From NCBI GenBank assembly GCA_002633025.1, contig NMRB01000176.1:224013-288012 (forward strand): a stretch of DNA of 64,000 bases. The letters run 5' to 3'. A model generated the notes under the pieces. That model saw only the letters and a list, made by a program, of their open reading frames with translations. It searched no databases and was not told the origin of the DNA. This document shows, in pieces, positions 1-10,784 of the stretch. Position numbers and translations under genes: made by a program. The stretch comes from Notospermus geniculatus. Lineage: Eukaryota; Nemertea; Pilidiophora; Heteronemertea; Lineidae. Each line of letters begins with the position of its first letter. Within the stretch, counting starts at the first letter, position 1.

Positions 1-842
1 CCTAACCCTCACGTTTAGGCCTAGCCTACCCTTACTTTCGACACTAGGCCTAATGACTATTCACACTTAGTCTTACGTCAGTGTCTGGTTACAGGCTCCT
101 GTGAGTGAATGAGGTCTTCCCGGCGTGTGCAGAGTTACGGCGACAACAACAACAACCAATCACCACAACATGGCTGAATGCCAAAATTCGCTCAGAATGT
201 GTAGTTTTGGCAACTTTTTCATGTTTTTTGTCCTGCTTAGATGGATTTTTGTCAAACCTTAGGCCCATTATGATTGAGTATGTATGCTTTTGTACATTCT
301 CATACGTTTGTGGCGCGCCTAATGGTCCGTAGCGCCTTGTGTACGGATTTTGACTGAGAAAATCAAGGTGCGCCTTATGGTGCAGTGCGTCATATCGTCC
401 GAAAAATACGGTAGTTTGGAATTCATGTCCATTAAATTTTAAATTTGGATATTTTTTCATAAATCAATGAAAAATTGGGGGACAGTAAGGGCTTGTGAAA
501 ATGAAGGGTTTTACAGTATATGAAATGAACAGGCTAAAAGATCAGATCACCTGGGGCTTTTGACAGTCTAAATGATCCCATCAAGCGGTGTCTCCGCCAT
601 AAACTTTATAAAACATTAACACTGTATGTTACATGTACATGTAGATCGTATGGCAGCCTGTAGCATTCTGTTTTCAACAGTCGTCAAATCTGAAATAACA
701 GAAACACCTACGATAACAATCACAGTTAGAGAAGCACGACCACGATGCTGGCTTCCTCGCCCAGTATACCTCACAATGACTCTCACTGAATTTCTTTGTG
801 AACGAAACCCATCAAACAACTAGAATTTCATGTCCAACTTAC
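1..842. other. Left-edge noncoding sequence with a transposon-like end
   Basis: No convincing exon is seen here. Around 300-415 the sequence carries repeated 'GCGCC..ATGGTCCG'-type words and ends in CGAAAAATACGGTA, which looks like the end of a dispersed DNA transposon. Open frames on both strands are short and lack splice context. The minus-strand gene to the right may have further 3' exons here; a possible one starts after the acceptor at about 690 (minus) but has no good donor. Confidence 0.4.
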
Positions 843-940
843 CTACTTCATTTTTTCCTTTTCCAACCTCTGCACGACTTCCGCGGACAAAATTTGGCAA
901 AATGTCCATAATGATTGCAGTGAAAACAGCGAGGCTGGCC
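843..940 (-). CDS. Candidate downstream exon of the minus-strand Tudor-like gene
   Basis: A 98-nt open segment on the minus strand is bounded by an AG acceptor (941-942) and a GTAAGT donor (837-842). It reads ASLAVFTAIIMDILPNF followed by a basic stretch. It joins in phase to the candidate exon at 1203-1377 (2 nt left over there, 1 nt needed here). I recognise no domain. Membership of the same gene as the exons at 6.3-8.1 kb is inferred from strand and phase only. Confidence 0.35.
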
Positions 941-1202
941 CTGATCATCAGTCTTGGGCATTACAGCACCCCTTAATATTCTGTAATAGGAATACAATAG
1001 AGTGAATACAATAGAGCATTTTAATGAACAAGAGGGCGATGGGTCTGAAACTCAGCTGCCAAAGTACGTGTCGAATCACAAAGGGCTTTCCAGTGTAAGA
1101 CACTTCAAATCATTACCCCAGGCGCACTAAACCTAACTGAATCATTTCGCACCTAAAATTTTGCAAGATTTAGGACAAAATTCAGATTCTCTGGACACTC
1201 AC

Positions 1203-1377
1203 TTTGGCCTTTGTGCTACTGACGCCATTGGTCTTTTCCGATTGCCAGACTCAAGTGGGTCACCAGAAACCTTCACTTCCAGCACATCATCCTTATTCGA
1301 CTCGGAGGAGAAATACTTTGTGACACGAAGGTCAGGCGCCTTAGCAACTTGCATGGCTCGTCCGAGGCTAATGGCAG
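1203..1377 (-). CDS. Candidate exon of the minus-strand Tudor-like gene
   Basis: A 175-nt open segment on the minus strand has a TATAG acceptor (1378-1379) and a perfect GTGAGT donor (1197-1202). It encodes about 58 residues, including SLGRAMQVAKAPDLRVTKYF and an acidic/basic tail ending in MASVAQRP. Phase matches the next exon at 843-940. No family is recognised, so the product is assigned only by its position on the same strand as the Tudor-like exons upstream. Confidence 0.4.
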
Positions 1378-1981
1378 CTATAGAGTGAGTACAAGATGAT
1401 GAAGGACTTAGTAAATATACATAGTCAATGAAAAGTGTCAAATACAGACATCACAATCAAAATTCAGCTGATCTAGACTCGTCTGTCCAGCCCAGTTATC
1501 ATGGTTATATGTCATGTTCATGCCGATGAAGCCCACAGACAACTGTACCTTTTTGTAAAACTCTTTCTGATATGTTGATTTGTTCACGTCCATTATCTTC
1601 ACTTTGAAGAAGCTTCACGTAAAACGTTTTGTTCTGCGTATCACACTGAATCTGAGTAAGATTAAGAACAATGCAAAAGACAATAAGGTTAATGAGAACA
1701 GCGACTTATCACGGATCCTTATAGGTATATGGATAGAATTCTGTACAACGAGGACATATTTTGTGTACATTTCTATCCATGTATAAGGATCCTTGATAAG
1801 TCGCTGATCTCAACCTCCCTAATGATGCGATAAACGCAACCGCTAGTTCTCATTAGTTCCTGTAGAAAAATGCACAGGTAATGTTTCCATGATGTTGCAT
1901 GTATGTTGGCAGTTACCAATACTCGTTGTTATATTGCCGTGGTCACAGCACTGTGCAGCGGATCGCCAGTTCAAACTGTAC

Positions 1982-2063
1982 CTACCACCTGAGCCACAAG
2001 GGTCCGACGTTCAGTCATGTTCAAGAACAAATCCTGTGACTCCCGGTCAAATCTCTCTACCTC
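1982..2063 (-). CDS. Weak candidate exon between the Tudor-like exons
   Basis: The minus strand reads EVERFDRESQDLFLNM then TERRTLVAQVV, which resembles the helical and SN-like part of an extended Tudor domain. With an acceptor after GTAAG (2064-2065) and donor GTACAG (1976-1981) it fits the phases of the exons on both sides (0 in, 1 out). The acceptor lacks a good pyrimidine tract and an alternative acceptor nearby would change the phase, so this is tentative. Confidence 0.22.
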
Positions 2064-2949
2064 CTTACTCGCAATGCAGCACCTAAGAGCTTGATACGGA
2101 ACGGTATAAAACTTAAGTGGTAGATTCCTCAGTTGACTGAGATGAACTTTAGCACTACTACCATAGTCAGTCTGACGGATTTTGAAATCCTGAAACAGTT
2201 GAAGATGTTTTGTGTGTTAGTTTACAATGCACACATACATGTCGAGACTAGAATAAAGCTTTAGAAGTACATGTAGGATGTTTGGTGAAGAGATGGACTT
2301 ATAGTCAGAGAGCTAGCCCACTTTTATTTACACTTTTGAGAACGAAAGGTTTGAGGGTCTCATTCTATCAGTAGTACCTGGGGGATGAATAAATTAAGAA
2401 GGTACCCAAGAGGTCCCAAAAATGGGTTGCAATTACACTTTTGAGAACGAAGGTGAAACTGATACAAAAATATCCCCTGACGTCACTTGTCACAAAAATG
2501 TAACTTAAGAAAAAATAGTCCCTGGCGTTTCAGCTTAAGAAGGGGTCAAGAAAATGATGCCAAGAGAGAAAGGCAGTTGTACCAAAGACATTTACTCCAG
2601 GCAAAGACGTCGCGTCATGACGTCATTGATGCAGTGACGGTCGCGCCATGACGTCATTGGTGCAATGACGGTCGCGTGCCAGAGAAAAGAGTATTAACGA
2701 CAAGGGCGAAGGAGAAAAGCACTGATATTAACATAATTTATTAGTTAACAGTATAATGACACGGATGATAGTTGGCCAATTCAGCGGTTTTCGCCGGGGT
2801 CTTGTCATTTCATAGGCATTGTATACTGTGAGAGCCACGCACTGAATACCTTTCTCCTCTGTTTCCAATCACATTGAATATACAGGGTCCATTGTGATGT
2901 GGTTAATCATCCAGGTGCATATTGACCACGAACACTGCAGCCTTTAGTT

Positions 2950-3386
2950 CCACCTATCCCAAATTGGTGGTTTTTTGAGACACGGGTCTTCCCCGTGCTT
3001 GAAAAAAACCGCCGCGCCCTCACACCTATTTTCAGTACATTTCATTAGTTTATACTAAACACGGCGAGAGGTTTATAGCGCATGCGCAATACGCATCACA
3101 CTTACCGCGCCATCTGTCGCCGGGTTTCATAACTAATAATTGCCGAGTTCAAATAATGTTTGGTCTCTCCGTTGGAGGCAAAAAAATCCGTCCACCCATT
3201 TGAAGATATTTTACTTTCTGGAACTATACTTTAATATCCCGGGTGACACACGTGTCTGAGAATTAGCCCCGCCGAGCTCGGCGGGTCTAATAAACCGGGG
3301 GTTTTCAAACACGGGTCTATTAGACACGGCAAAAATAGGTGTACGCGCAAGAAACATGGAGTTTTGGTGGGTTTGGGACAGGTAGA
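2950..3386. repeat. Inverted-repeat element nested in the foldback element
   Basis: The left arm ACCTATCCCAAA..GGTGGTTTT..GACACGGGTCT is mirrored by a right arm ending ..AGACCCGTGTTTGAAAAC (as read on the minus strand) and CACCAAA..GGGACAGGT. The arms are imperfect and no target duplication was determined. Confidence 0.4.
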
Positions 3387-3442
3387 CGTATAGCTATAGA
3401 CTTAGAACTTGATCACTTGCGGGTAAAATATGGAGGGCATGT

Positions 3443-3830
3443 CTAGCGTCCAATGGAAATACCTAGTATGTCACATTTGGTTGTTTTCGAGAAAAATGGG
3501 TTTATGTGGAATGACAACTTGGAAGGGTTTTGTTGTCGAAAACACTCCTAATTAAAAATATGTCGTACAACAGGATTAAATGCAATTTGCCATGTTTTAC
3601 CTCAAATTTCATGCTGAATTTGCAAAGGTAAAAACGTAGTAAGTCACAATTCTGACCACTTAGACGTAAAAACCGAGTAAGTGCACCACACTGTCTTTCC
3701 GAGGCTTTGGCGAACATTTTGCAAACAAAAAATGTTTATTATGATGAAACAATACCTAGTAAGTACGAATTTGGCCTTAACTCATTTTTTCCAAAAATGT
3801 GACTTACTAGGTATTGCCATTGGACGCTAG
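3443..3830. mobile_element. MITE with 4-bp target duplication ATGT
   Basis: Terminal inverted repeats of about 36 bp begin CTAGCGTCCAATGG (left) and mirror at the right end (..CCATTGGACGCTAG). Both ends are flanked by ATGT (3439-3442 and 3831-3834). The interior repeats CTAGTAAGT-like words. No coding capacity. Non-autonomous DNA transposon. Confidence 0.75.
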
Positions 3831-4396
3831 ATGTGAACGGGTATTAAAGGCCAGTCGCCACACACGATTGCAAATTTGCATCCTGTAGATTCCAAGCGAC
3901 GCCATTCAAATAATGTTTGGTCTCCGTTGGAGGCAAAAAAATCCGTCTCCACATCTACCTCCGGCCACCGCACACGATGACATTTGCACGAGGAGGCAAA
4001 AATCTCCATAGTTGGAGGCAAAATTGCACTCGTGTGCGGCTAGTTGGAGGCAAAATTGCACTCGTGTGCGGCATGCTTTAGAGAAGAAGCATGCAAATGA
4101 TATAATTTAAGGCCCGTTCACACCAAAACCGCGCGAGGCATCGCTACGGGTATAGACCAATGCGATAGCGGGATAACCGCCGCGGCTTGCGTGCGATTTT
4201 GAACTGTGTATCAAATAATATCAATGAAGAGTTCCTCACTTCCGAAACTCATTTCATAAAATATGAACCTCGACAACGAGTCCCATCAACGATACCGGGA
4301 ATCCATTCGTAAGATTAGAGCCTGCCCGCTTCGTGGAAAAATTGAACGATCTTTTGCCGGAGCGCTAGGAGAGGCGTTGTGTGGTCTTTCTGCAGG

Positions 4397-4678
4397 TCTG
4401 GGGCCACCAGGGGCCATATTTCTGAAGCCTTCGCAACTTTGCTTTCACGCAAATCTATTGATTGGCTGCACATGCCCGATTGTTCACTGACTGCCTTACA
4501 ATAGATTTGCGTAAACGCAAAGTTGCCAAGGCTTCGGAAATATGGCCCCTGATTCACAAAAGCCCTCTTAGAGTATTTATGATCTATTGTTCGTCGACTT
4601 GCTGACAATAGATAAGGGCAGTGCTCAGATCATACATGTACGTTCACGCTAATAGGGCTTTGTGAATCAGGCCCCAGA
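4397..4678. repeat. Nested hairpin MITEs
   Basis: Three overlapping inverted pairs are visible. TCTGGGGCC (4397) pairs with GGCCCCAGA (4670). CAGGGGCCATATTTC (4408) pairs with its mirror ending at 4561. CCTGATTCACAAAAGCCCT (4558) pairs with AGGGCTTTGTGAATCAGG (about 4654). It looks like one short palindromic element inserted at or beside another with similar ends. Confidence 0.5.
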
Positions 4679-5057
4679 TTTCTCTGCCCCTGATAAAAGT
4701 CCACGCGCCTCTCCCCGGCTTCCTTTGTGATGGCAAAAGATTGTAAAATCGGATTTTTCTCCACCTCAATGATGAGTCTTTCACTGATGTCAGTGGCCAG
4801 GGTTGTAGAGGCTGCGTAAACATGCTGAACACGTGCTTCTCATGAGATGTATGGGGAGAAGTATAGCACAGTTGATAAACCGCGAAAGTCTGCCAGGGAG
4901 CCATTCTTGTGGCGACCGCAGCGATTTCCCGTCGGCGGTTTTGGTCTGAACTCTACATAAATAATATAGCCGACAAATACTTTTTTTCGTTGACGGGATT
5001 TCAGTGCCGCTGTGGAATTTTCCCATAGATCCTAATCCATAATGCCATAGCTACGCA

Positions 5058-5097
5058 GGCTACCGCTAGGCTGCCCGTAGGTAGCCTAGCGGTAGCC
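5058..5097. repeat. Short palindrome, 15-bp arms
   Basis: GGCTACCGCTAGGCT (5058-5072) is exactly mirrored by 5083-5097 around a 10-nt loop. It sits inside the foldback element. Confidence 0.6.
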
Positions 5098-5576
5098 ATT
5101 TATTTCGGATGGAGGGAATGCATCCCTCTCTATTCCGAAACAAACGTTCTTTCATAATTCTTTCAGCTGGCACTCTTCTACATTCCGGATCCACATTTCA
5201 GCTGGAGAAGGGGGATCATGTAGGCCTAAACCTGATCTCCACTCCGGAATTCTCAACTCCAAAGAGTACGTTTTCCCCCTTGCATCGCTCGCCCAGAAAG
5301 CTCTGGACGCAAGGGCCCAACGCGCCGCGTAGCGGCCAACAGCGAAGCTAGCCAAAGACTTGTCACGGGTCAATCATAGGAAATATGCACCTAATGTCCA
5401 GATGGAATATACCGGACGGTTGGTTCACGTTTTTAGTGACTGTGAACGTAGATTTACGTCTTTCTTTACTGTTGCCCCTTCATTTCTTATTATCTCTTTC
5501 TTCATTTCTTTTTCTAGGCCTAATTTTTTATCACTTCCTCATTCATTTGTTTAATATAAATTACTCTTACTATAGT

Positions 5577-5629
5577 CTTGGGGTATTGTACTGTTAGTAT
5601 AATTATACTGTTAGTTTAATTCCTCCAAG
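5577..5629. mobile_element. Degenerate member of the CTTGGAGG ultrashort palindrome family
   Basis: The segment begins CTTGGGGTATT and ends TTAATTCCTCCAAG, with internal repeats of TACTGTTAGT. Its ends match the 37-bp perfect palindrome at 37850. Flanking 7-mers CTATAGT and CTACAAT agree at five of seven positions, consistent with a decayed target duplication. Confidence 0.4.
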
Positions 5630-6326
5630 CTACAATGTATATTATACACCCTTCCTTTCAGCCTATTCAAGCCNAAATGCCAGGGAATATTCTTTCTTAA
5701 GTTACATTTTTGTGACAACCGATGTAAGGGGATATTTTTATGCCAATTTCAACTTTGTTCTCAAAAGTGTAATTGAGACCCTTTTTGGACCCTTATTGGG
5801 CCCCTTCTTAAGGCCAAACCCCGGGATTATTTTTTTCTTAAGTTATGTATTTCTAATCACTGATATGAGGGGGCTATTTGGCGTGAATATCGTTGTTGTT
5901 CTCAAAAGTGTAAATGACTGCCACTTTTTTGGGGGGTTAGTGACCCCCCAAAATCTAAAGCCCAGGATTGCCATGCTTAAGAAATGGGTTTTATTCATCC
6001 CCCAGGTACTACTGATAGAATGAGACCCTCAAACCTTTCGTTCTCAAAAGTGTAAATGAAAGTGGGCTGGCTCCCCAATTATTACACCAAGGCACTTTTT
6101 GGGATACCAGAGAACACTGAATCACATCGAGAGTTGACCATCAACAACACAATATCAGTTGGATTGGATACTTGGTGATGTAATAGAAACAGGCTTTAGT
6201 CCAAAAATTTCAAAAGGGAGGGCAGAAAGGGTAGCTCCAACAGAATGAGTTGCCAAATGTATGACAAAGCATCAGTGTTATGCATCAGCGAACGTGATAA
6301 CAACCAAAGAATAGTAATGTACTCAC

Positions 6327-6441
6327 TCCACTCTCTATCGCATGTTCCACTTTCGCCCTGCACCATGTGTTTTTAACGTTTGCCAACACTTCTGAACCAG
6401 GATCAAGCTGGTCAGATGACGATGCTGAACTAGCACTGTAC
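6327..6441 (-). CDS. Exon: Tudor core start
   Basis: 115 nt on the minus strand. The acceptor is TATAG (6442-6443), with an alternative acceptor 6 nt inside that keeps frame. The donor is GTGAGT (6321-6326). It contains GSEVLANVKNTWCRAKVEHA, the Tudor strand with the conserved Trp and Arg-Ala. It ends in phase 0. The aromatic-cage tail (F.DYG) expected next is not in this exon. Confidence 0.65.
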
Positions 6442-8100
6442 CTATATAGTATTGGGAGGGAGTCAAAATGTCCAAAGAGTCATAAAGTGATTGCAATCAT
6501 TTTATGGCTCTTTAGCACTGTACCTGCAGGCCTTTCCGTTTGATGGGCGCGAAAATGCATGCGCCTCACAAAAAATAGAAAATGTATTGTTTGCGAAGTG
6601 CATGCGTTTTCACGCCTGTCAAACGGAAAGGCCTGTACCTGCAAATCAATTCATTTTTGAATTAAAGAATGACTTGTCGAGCTCATACATGTATAACGTG
6701 TAGGCCAACCAACAAGGTCCAAAGGATTAAAATGAAACACATACATGTACACTTTGCATTTTAATGATATTACTCTACAAAATACATGTACTCCACATTA
6801 GGCCTTGTCAAATGCCTTTAATGAACTTTGTAAGTAAGATCACAATTAGCTATCTCCAGTCTTACCTGAGATCATCTTCAAATCTCGCGAACTCTATCTC
6901 TTCCTGCTCTGTTCTCACCAAAGCTGCCCAGAAAGTGCCATCGGGATGAAGGCTGCTGTTCACCTCAACTTTGAAAATCTCATCTAAAACACAGTAGAAG
7001 TGTAATATAATTTTTAACAACAAATGAATCAGGGATTCAAGTGGTTTTCTTACCACTAGTTATATAAGATTTCCGACTTCCAGGGCTGACCCTGAAGCGT
7101 GAGTGGACTTGTCTACAGAATGTCTCACAAACACCTATAGACTCCGTCAATAATAAACACAGAAAATCTTGTTTTCAATGTGCTGAAGTATGTGTAGAGA
7201 GAGAGAGAGACACACACACACAGAGAACGACAGAGAAAGAGACAGAGAGAAAGAATAAACTGATGCAACCTATGACTTACCATCCATGTATCTGACTTTC
7301 GGAAGAAGAGGGTAGACACCAGGACGTCCTCTCTCCTGGTTCGGGAGAGATGGCATCGGCTGATGAGTCGGGTAGGTGGATGACACCACACCGTCTCGCA
7401 CGTCATCCCTCTCAGGCGAAAACTCACTCCTGTTGTTAAAATCATGATGCGTACGGCTGTCAGGATAATCTGAGGGCTGCATGAGGTCATTCAACGCAAA
7501 ACCATTCGTGCTAATTTCTGATTCGTGGTATGTACCGGCATTGTCCAGGTATAACTCATCATGGTTAGAACTTGAGGGAACTTGGGCTACTGAACGTGAA
7601 TCGGTTCTTTCAGTGTAACGAGACCCAGAGCGTGGCTCACTCCGGTCTGTGTAGTTGTTGGAATTGGAACGAGTTTGGCTCAGCGAACGACGTTCATCCC
7701 TTTCACCATATTTGGAGCTGCTGTTGCGACTAGAGGCATTTCTGTTAGAATAGCTGGAGCCAGAATGTCCTTTTGAACTGGATGAACGCGACTCGACATA
7801 GCCCGACTGGAATGACCAAAAATATGCACTTACACTATATGAGAGACTGAGAGAGGCTGTCAAAATAGCAAGCTTATCAGACACAATGGATCAGAAGGTA
7901 AAAAAAAGTGGAAGCATCAGGATGAAAGATTAAGGACGCATACTTTACCTCTTTTTTCATCTGGCTATGACCAGGTGAGCCTCGTTCGAAAAGATCACGA
8001 TCATTATGACGACTGATACTTGATACCTGATGGCCACTCAACAAGCCACGATGGATGAAAGAACTGCAGTCTTTACAGAGTGGAACATTTTTTGTGTCTC
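6327..8100 (-). CDS. Tudor-domain protein with B-box-like finger (RNF17/TDRD-like), partial gene
   Basis: Four minus-strand exons (7949-8100, 7281-7806, 6866-6983, 6327-6441) join in phase and encode about 303 residues. The first carries half of a B-box-like zinc finger (PLCKDC...H...GHQV). The second is a Ser/Arg/Asp-rich low-complexity linker. The third and fourth form the start of an extended Tudor domain: a beta region FKVEVNSSLHPDGTFWAALV, an acidic helix EFARFEDDL, then PGSEVLANVKNTWCRAKV with the typical PG..V.A.....W.RA.V pattern. Such proteins usually bind dimethyl-arginine partners in germ-cell RNA granules (family knowledge). The 5' end (RING and start codon) and the rest of the Tudor core are not located; further exons may lie at 0.84-2.06 kb. 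RNF17 is the best guess because it combines zinc fingers and Tudor domains. Confidence 0.6.
6471..6510. repeat. 40-bp imperfect hairpin
   Basis: AAAGAGTCATAAAGTGATTG is followed directly by its near-mirror CAATCATTTTATGGCTCTTT. It lies just upstream of the MITE at 6527. Confidence 0.5.
6527..6635. mobile_element. Small MITE with 6-bp target duplication TACCTG
   Basis: 109 bp, with CAGGCCTTTCCGTTTGA at the left end and its exact mirror at the right end. TACCTG flanks both sides (6521-6526 and 6636-6641). The interior is itself partly palindromic. It sits in an intron of the minus-strand gene. Confidence 0.75.
6866..6983 (-). CDS. Exon: N-terminal part of extended Tudor domain
   Basis: 118 nt on the minus strand. 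The acceptor is TTTTAG (6984-6985) and the donor is GTAAGA at 6860-6865. It reads DEIFKVEVNSSLHPDGTFWA then ALVRTEQEEIEFARFEDDL. The VEV..S..P..FWA.LV..E pattern is typical of the segment preceding the Tudor core in TDRD proteins. Confidence 0.65.
7197..7256. repeat. GA/CA microsatellite
   Basis: Runs of GA, then CA, then impure GA repeats lie immediately downstream (minus strand) of the linker exon's donor. Confidence 0.8.
7281..7806 (-). CDS. Exon: Ser/Arg-rich linker
   Basis: 526 nt open on the minus strand between a CCAG acceptor (7807-7808) and a GTAAGT donor (7275-7280). About 175 residues, very rich in Ser, Arg, Asn and Asp, with repeated SGSSYSNRNASS- and RSE-like pieces, ending in LLPKVRYMD. 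No domain; probably disordered. It joins the flanking exons in phase. Confidence 0.65.
7949..8100 (-). CDS. Exon: second half of a B-box-like zinc finger
   Basis: 152 nt on the minus strand, acceptor CTTTAG (8101-8102), donor GTAAAG (7943-7948). It encodes VPLCKDCSSFIHRGLLSGHQ and a polar tail. The C-x2-C...H...H spacing fits the last zinc ligands of a B-box, so the first ligands should be in an upstream exon that I could not find. It needs one nucleotide from that exon. Confidence 0.55.
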
Positions 8101-9127
8101 CTAAAGATAAAAGATGGGGAAAGAATTATAGGTCACACACTATGAAATAAAGATATCTAGGCCCAGGCCTATATTAAAAAAATTATTGTTGAAAAAGGCA
8201 CTCCTGTACATTGTTGTAAAAGGATGACACCATCCATGTCTAGCGGTCTTTCCTCATCAACCTAAGGCCAATAAAGGAAGGGCAGCAAGGTCAAATTTTC
8301 GATTAAATATGGTCCGTCGGTAGCACTAGGGGCCTAGCCCTACTAGGCCTACATGTAGGCCTAACACTGAGCATGAGATGAGGTCTGAGGAGTACTTTAA
8401 AATCGGCCAAGGCCAAGGGGAAGCCTCACGGCGATCTCGCACGCAAGTCATGCTGCCGCGCCACCTTTTAGCATGTTGAGGTAACGTTCTAATTTATGCA
8501 CAGACTGACCCAGCCGCAGTTCCGAATTCGCACCACGTGTTGCGTTGATTATAAAAGTGGTGCCCGGAATGCGGTATTTCGGCGCATTCCATACTCAACT
8601 GAGAAGCTGGGACGGGATTTATCTCAACAGACCCAGACTCTAATGCACATTATATCTTTACACCAACACCTTTTAAACTATCGCCTGCACTAGATAACAG
8701 TGAGTAAATGTTAATCATGTTAATTTTGTTATGCAATACAATTTGTTTCGATTTTGAATCAGCAATTTCCTCAAGCATCCTGCAACTCGCGTGTCTTCTC
8801 AGGCGGCTCCGTCCTTCATCCAGGGATTCTGACGTTGTCTAGTAGTAACAGGGAATCCCCTTGTTCAGCCAATCCACGCTCGGACACAGTAAACGACGTA
8901 ATTAGTTCTATTTTTAGCCTCCGAAGACGCACATTAATACCTATTCAAAACACACTGACTGCGTCAAGCGGGGATGGTTGAAAGACGGAAGAGCGGTGGG
9001 TGAGGTCGCGTCGGGCAGTCAGAACGCACAAATATTTCACGTGACGGAATAGGCATAAATCAATACAGTGCAGTGCAAGCGAGATCGCCGTGGCCTATAG
9101 GTAGGCCTATAATAGGCCTAGGCCTAT

Positions 9128-9576
9128 AGATGAGTTTCGCTAGCGCCATCTTGTCAATAATTAGGTCATCACCATGGGGATCTTGCGCCTGCGGCCCCCA
9201 CTGGGGGAAAAGAACCCGGATGTGAGTTGTCTGCCAACGTTAAAAGCAATGAAAATTCCGCGGAGTTTTCTGCCGCGCAGTATTTTTGCATTTATATAGT
9301 GACTAATCATTGTAATTTTTATTTTTGGCCCCAACACGTTTCCTCTAATCATAAGGAACTATTTCGATCCATTAATCATGAAGATAAAGTCAGATACCCT
9401 GAAAAACTTGATGTTTTATCAGCGACGATCCATGAAAAACAACACGCTTTCGCGTTGGCATCCTATTTGCGCATGCGTAAGCTATGTTGGGACCGGGCAC
9501 CAGTGTAGGGCCTTGACTAGACATTCCCATGGTGATGACCTGATTATTGGCAAGATGGCGCTAGCGAAACTGATCT
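9128..9576. mobile_element. hAT-like MITE, 449 bp
   Basis: Inverted ends AGAT(G/C)AGTTTCGCTAGCG...ATCTTG extend about 50 bp with few mismatches. AGGCCTAT flanks both ends (9120-9127 and 9577-9584), which would be an 8-bp target duplication as in hAT elements; because AGGCCTA is common in this genome the duplication could be coincidental. Confidence 0.55.
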
Positions 9577-9925
9577 AGGCCTATGGATATTCAATGACGT
9601 CATCACCCGACGTAAACATGCTGCGTGCGCAAACTGGCGCCCTGTTCCACCAATGACGTTACGTCATTTGATGTGCGCACGAAAACTGGCGCTGTTGATG
9701 ACGTCATTTTGTATACAAAAACAGCAGAATGCAACCCGTCTATAGGCTACTGTGTCTGTGTAGGCCTATAATATGTAGCTACTAGTACAAGGCGCATAAA
9801 GCATTACTGACTATACAGGCCTAGCCTTAGCAACTATACGTGTTTGGCATGTGTACTTCATGCATGTACACAAAAATTCTTACTATGGCGCTGGTGGCGC
9901 CTCTAGAGACAATTTCCGAACCTAC

Positions 9926-10103
9926 TGAAAAACTTGATGTTTTATCAGCGACGATCCATGAAAAACAACACGCTTTCGCGTTGGCATCCTATTTGCGCAT
10001 GCGTAAGCTATGTTGGGACCGGGCACCAGTGTAGGGCCTTGACTAGACATTCCCATGGTGATGACCTGATTATTGGCAAGATGGCGCTAGCGAAACTGAT
10101 CTA
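9926..10103. repeat. Partial second copy of the 9128-9576 element
   Basis: 178 bp nearly identical to 9399-9576, including the complete right inverted end. The left half is absent. Neighbouring sequence is also duplicated, so this may be a local duplication rather than an independent insertion. Confidence 0.7.
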
Positions 10104-10784
10104 TAGGCTACTGTGTAGGCCTAGGCCTATATGTAGCTACTAGTACAAGGCGCATAAAGCATTACTGACTATACAGGCCTAGCCTTAGCAGTGACAGCCT
10201 CAGTATCAACTCAATGGGCCTAGGCTACATGTACACCATGCATGCAATAATGCATTGAATGTAGGCCTACAATGCATGCAGTGCACACATGCACATCACG
10301 TCATCAGGACAGTGCATGAAGTCAATGATTTTTGGATATCGATCGCTACCTTTTCCGCACTCGTAACAAACTACGAATGCTTTTTGTGCTTCACAGCAAC
10401 CACAGATACAATCTGTATCTCGTGGCATCTTTGATAAAGGTCATAAACGGCAGAAAAACGACCATAAATCGACTTATTTCATGGATTCTGGACAGCCGTA
10501 CGCCATGATTGATTTCACGTTGGGGTGTGACTAAAATCAGAACTGTAGATCACAACTGTAGCCAGTCCTGAATTTAGTCACAACCGTGCACATGTCATGC
10601 ATGGCATGCATGGTTTCTCTTTCCAACATTTTCTCCCAAAATTTTGTCATTTTACATCCTCCTGTTATCGCAAAGTATGTTTTGATCTTGTGTTATTAAA
10701 AATGTTGTAGTTTAACCTCAGTTCATGTAGCTAGCTAGGCCTAGCCTCACAGGATCTTAGGCCTAGGCCTACTTGTGGTTTTAG

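Larger units (their letters stand above)
2311..6072. mobile_element. Foldback-type element with tandem units inside its inverted repeats
   Basis: The two ends are inverted copies: AGC(T/C)AGCCCACTTT runs inward from 2311 and from 6072, and about 85 bp next to the ends is nearly identical, including a stretch ending in GGGGGATGAATAAA. Inside each arm the motif TTACACTTTTGAGAAC recurs, twice on the left (2328, 2434) and three times on the right (near 5757, 5899, 6041), giving units of about 110-142 bp. No clear target duplication and no transposase are seen. The centre is filled with other inverted-repeat elements. A lone N sits at 5674 in the right arm. It lies in the presumed intron between the minus-strand exons at 6327 and 2063/1377. 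Confidence 0.6.

Noticed and set aside
8754-8981. Plus-strand open frame in a CpG-rich stretch as a coding exon
   Set aside because: No acceptor or donor in suitable phase and no recognisable similarity; could belong to the 5' region of the minus-strand gene.
9227-10143. Repeated open frames (plus strand, 9227-9578 and 9840-10143) as a small duplicated protein family
   Set aside because: They lie in a MITE and its partial copy; sequence similarity is at the DNA level and includes inverted ends.
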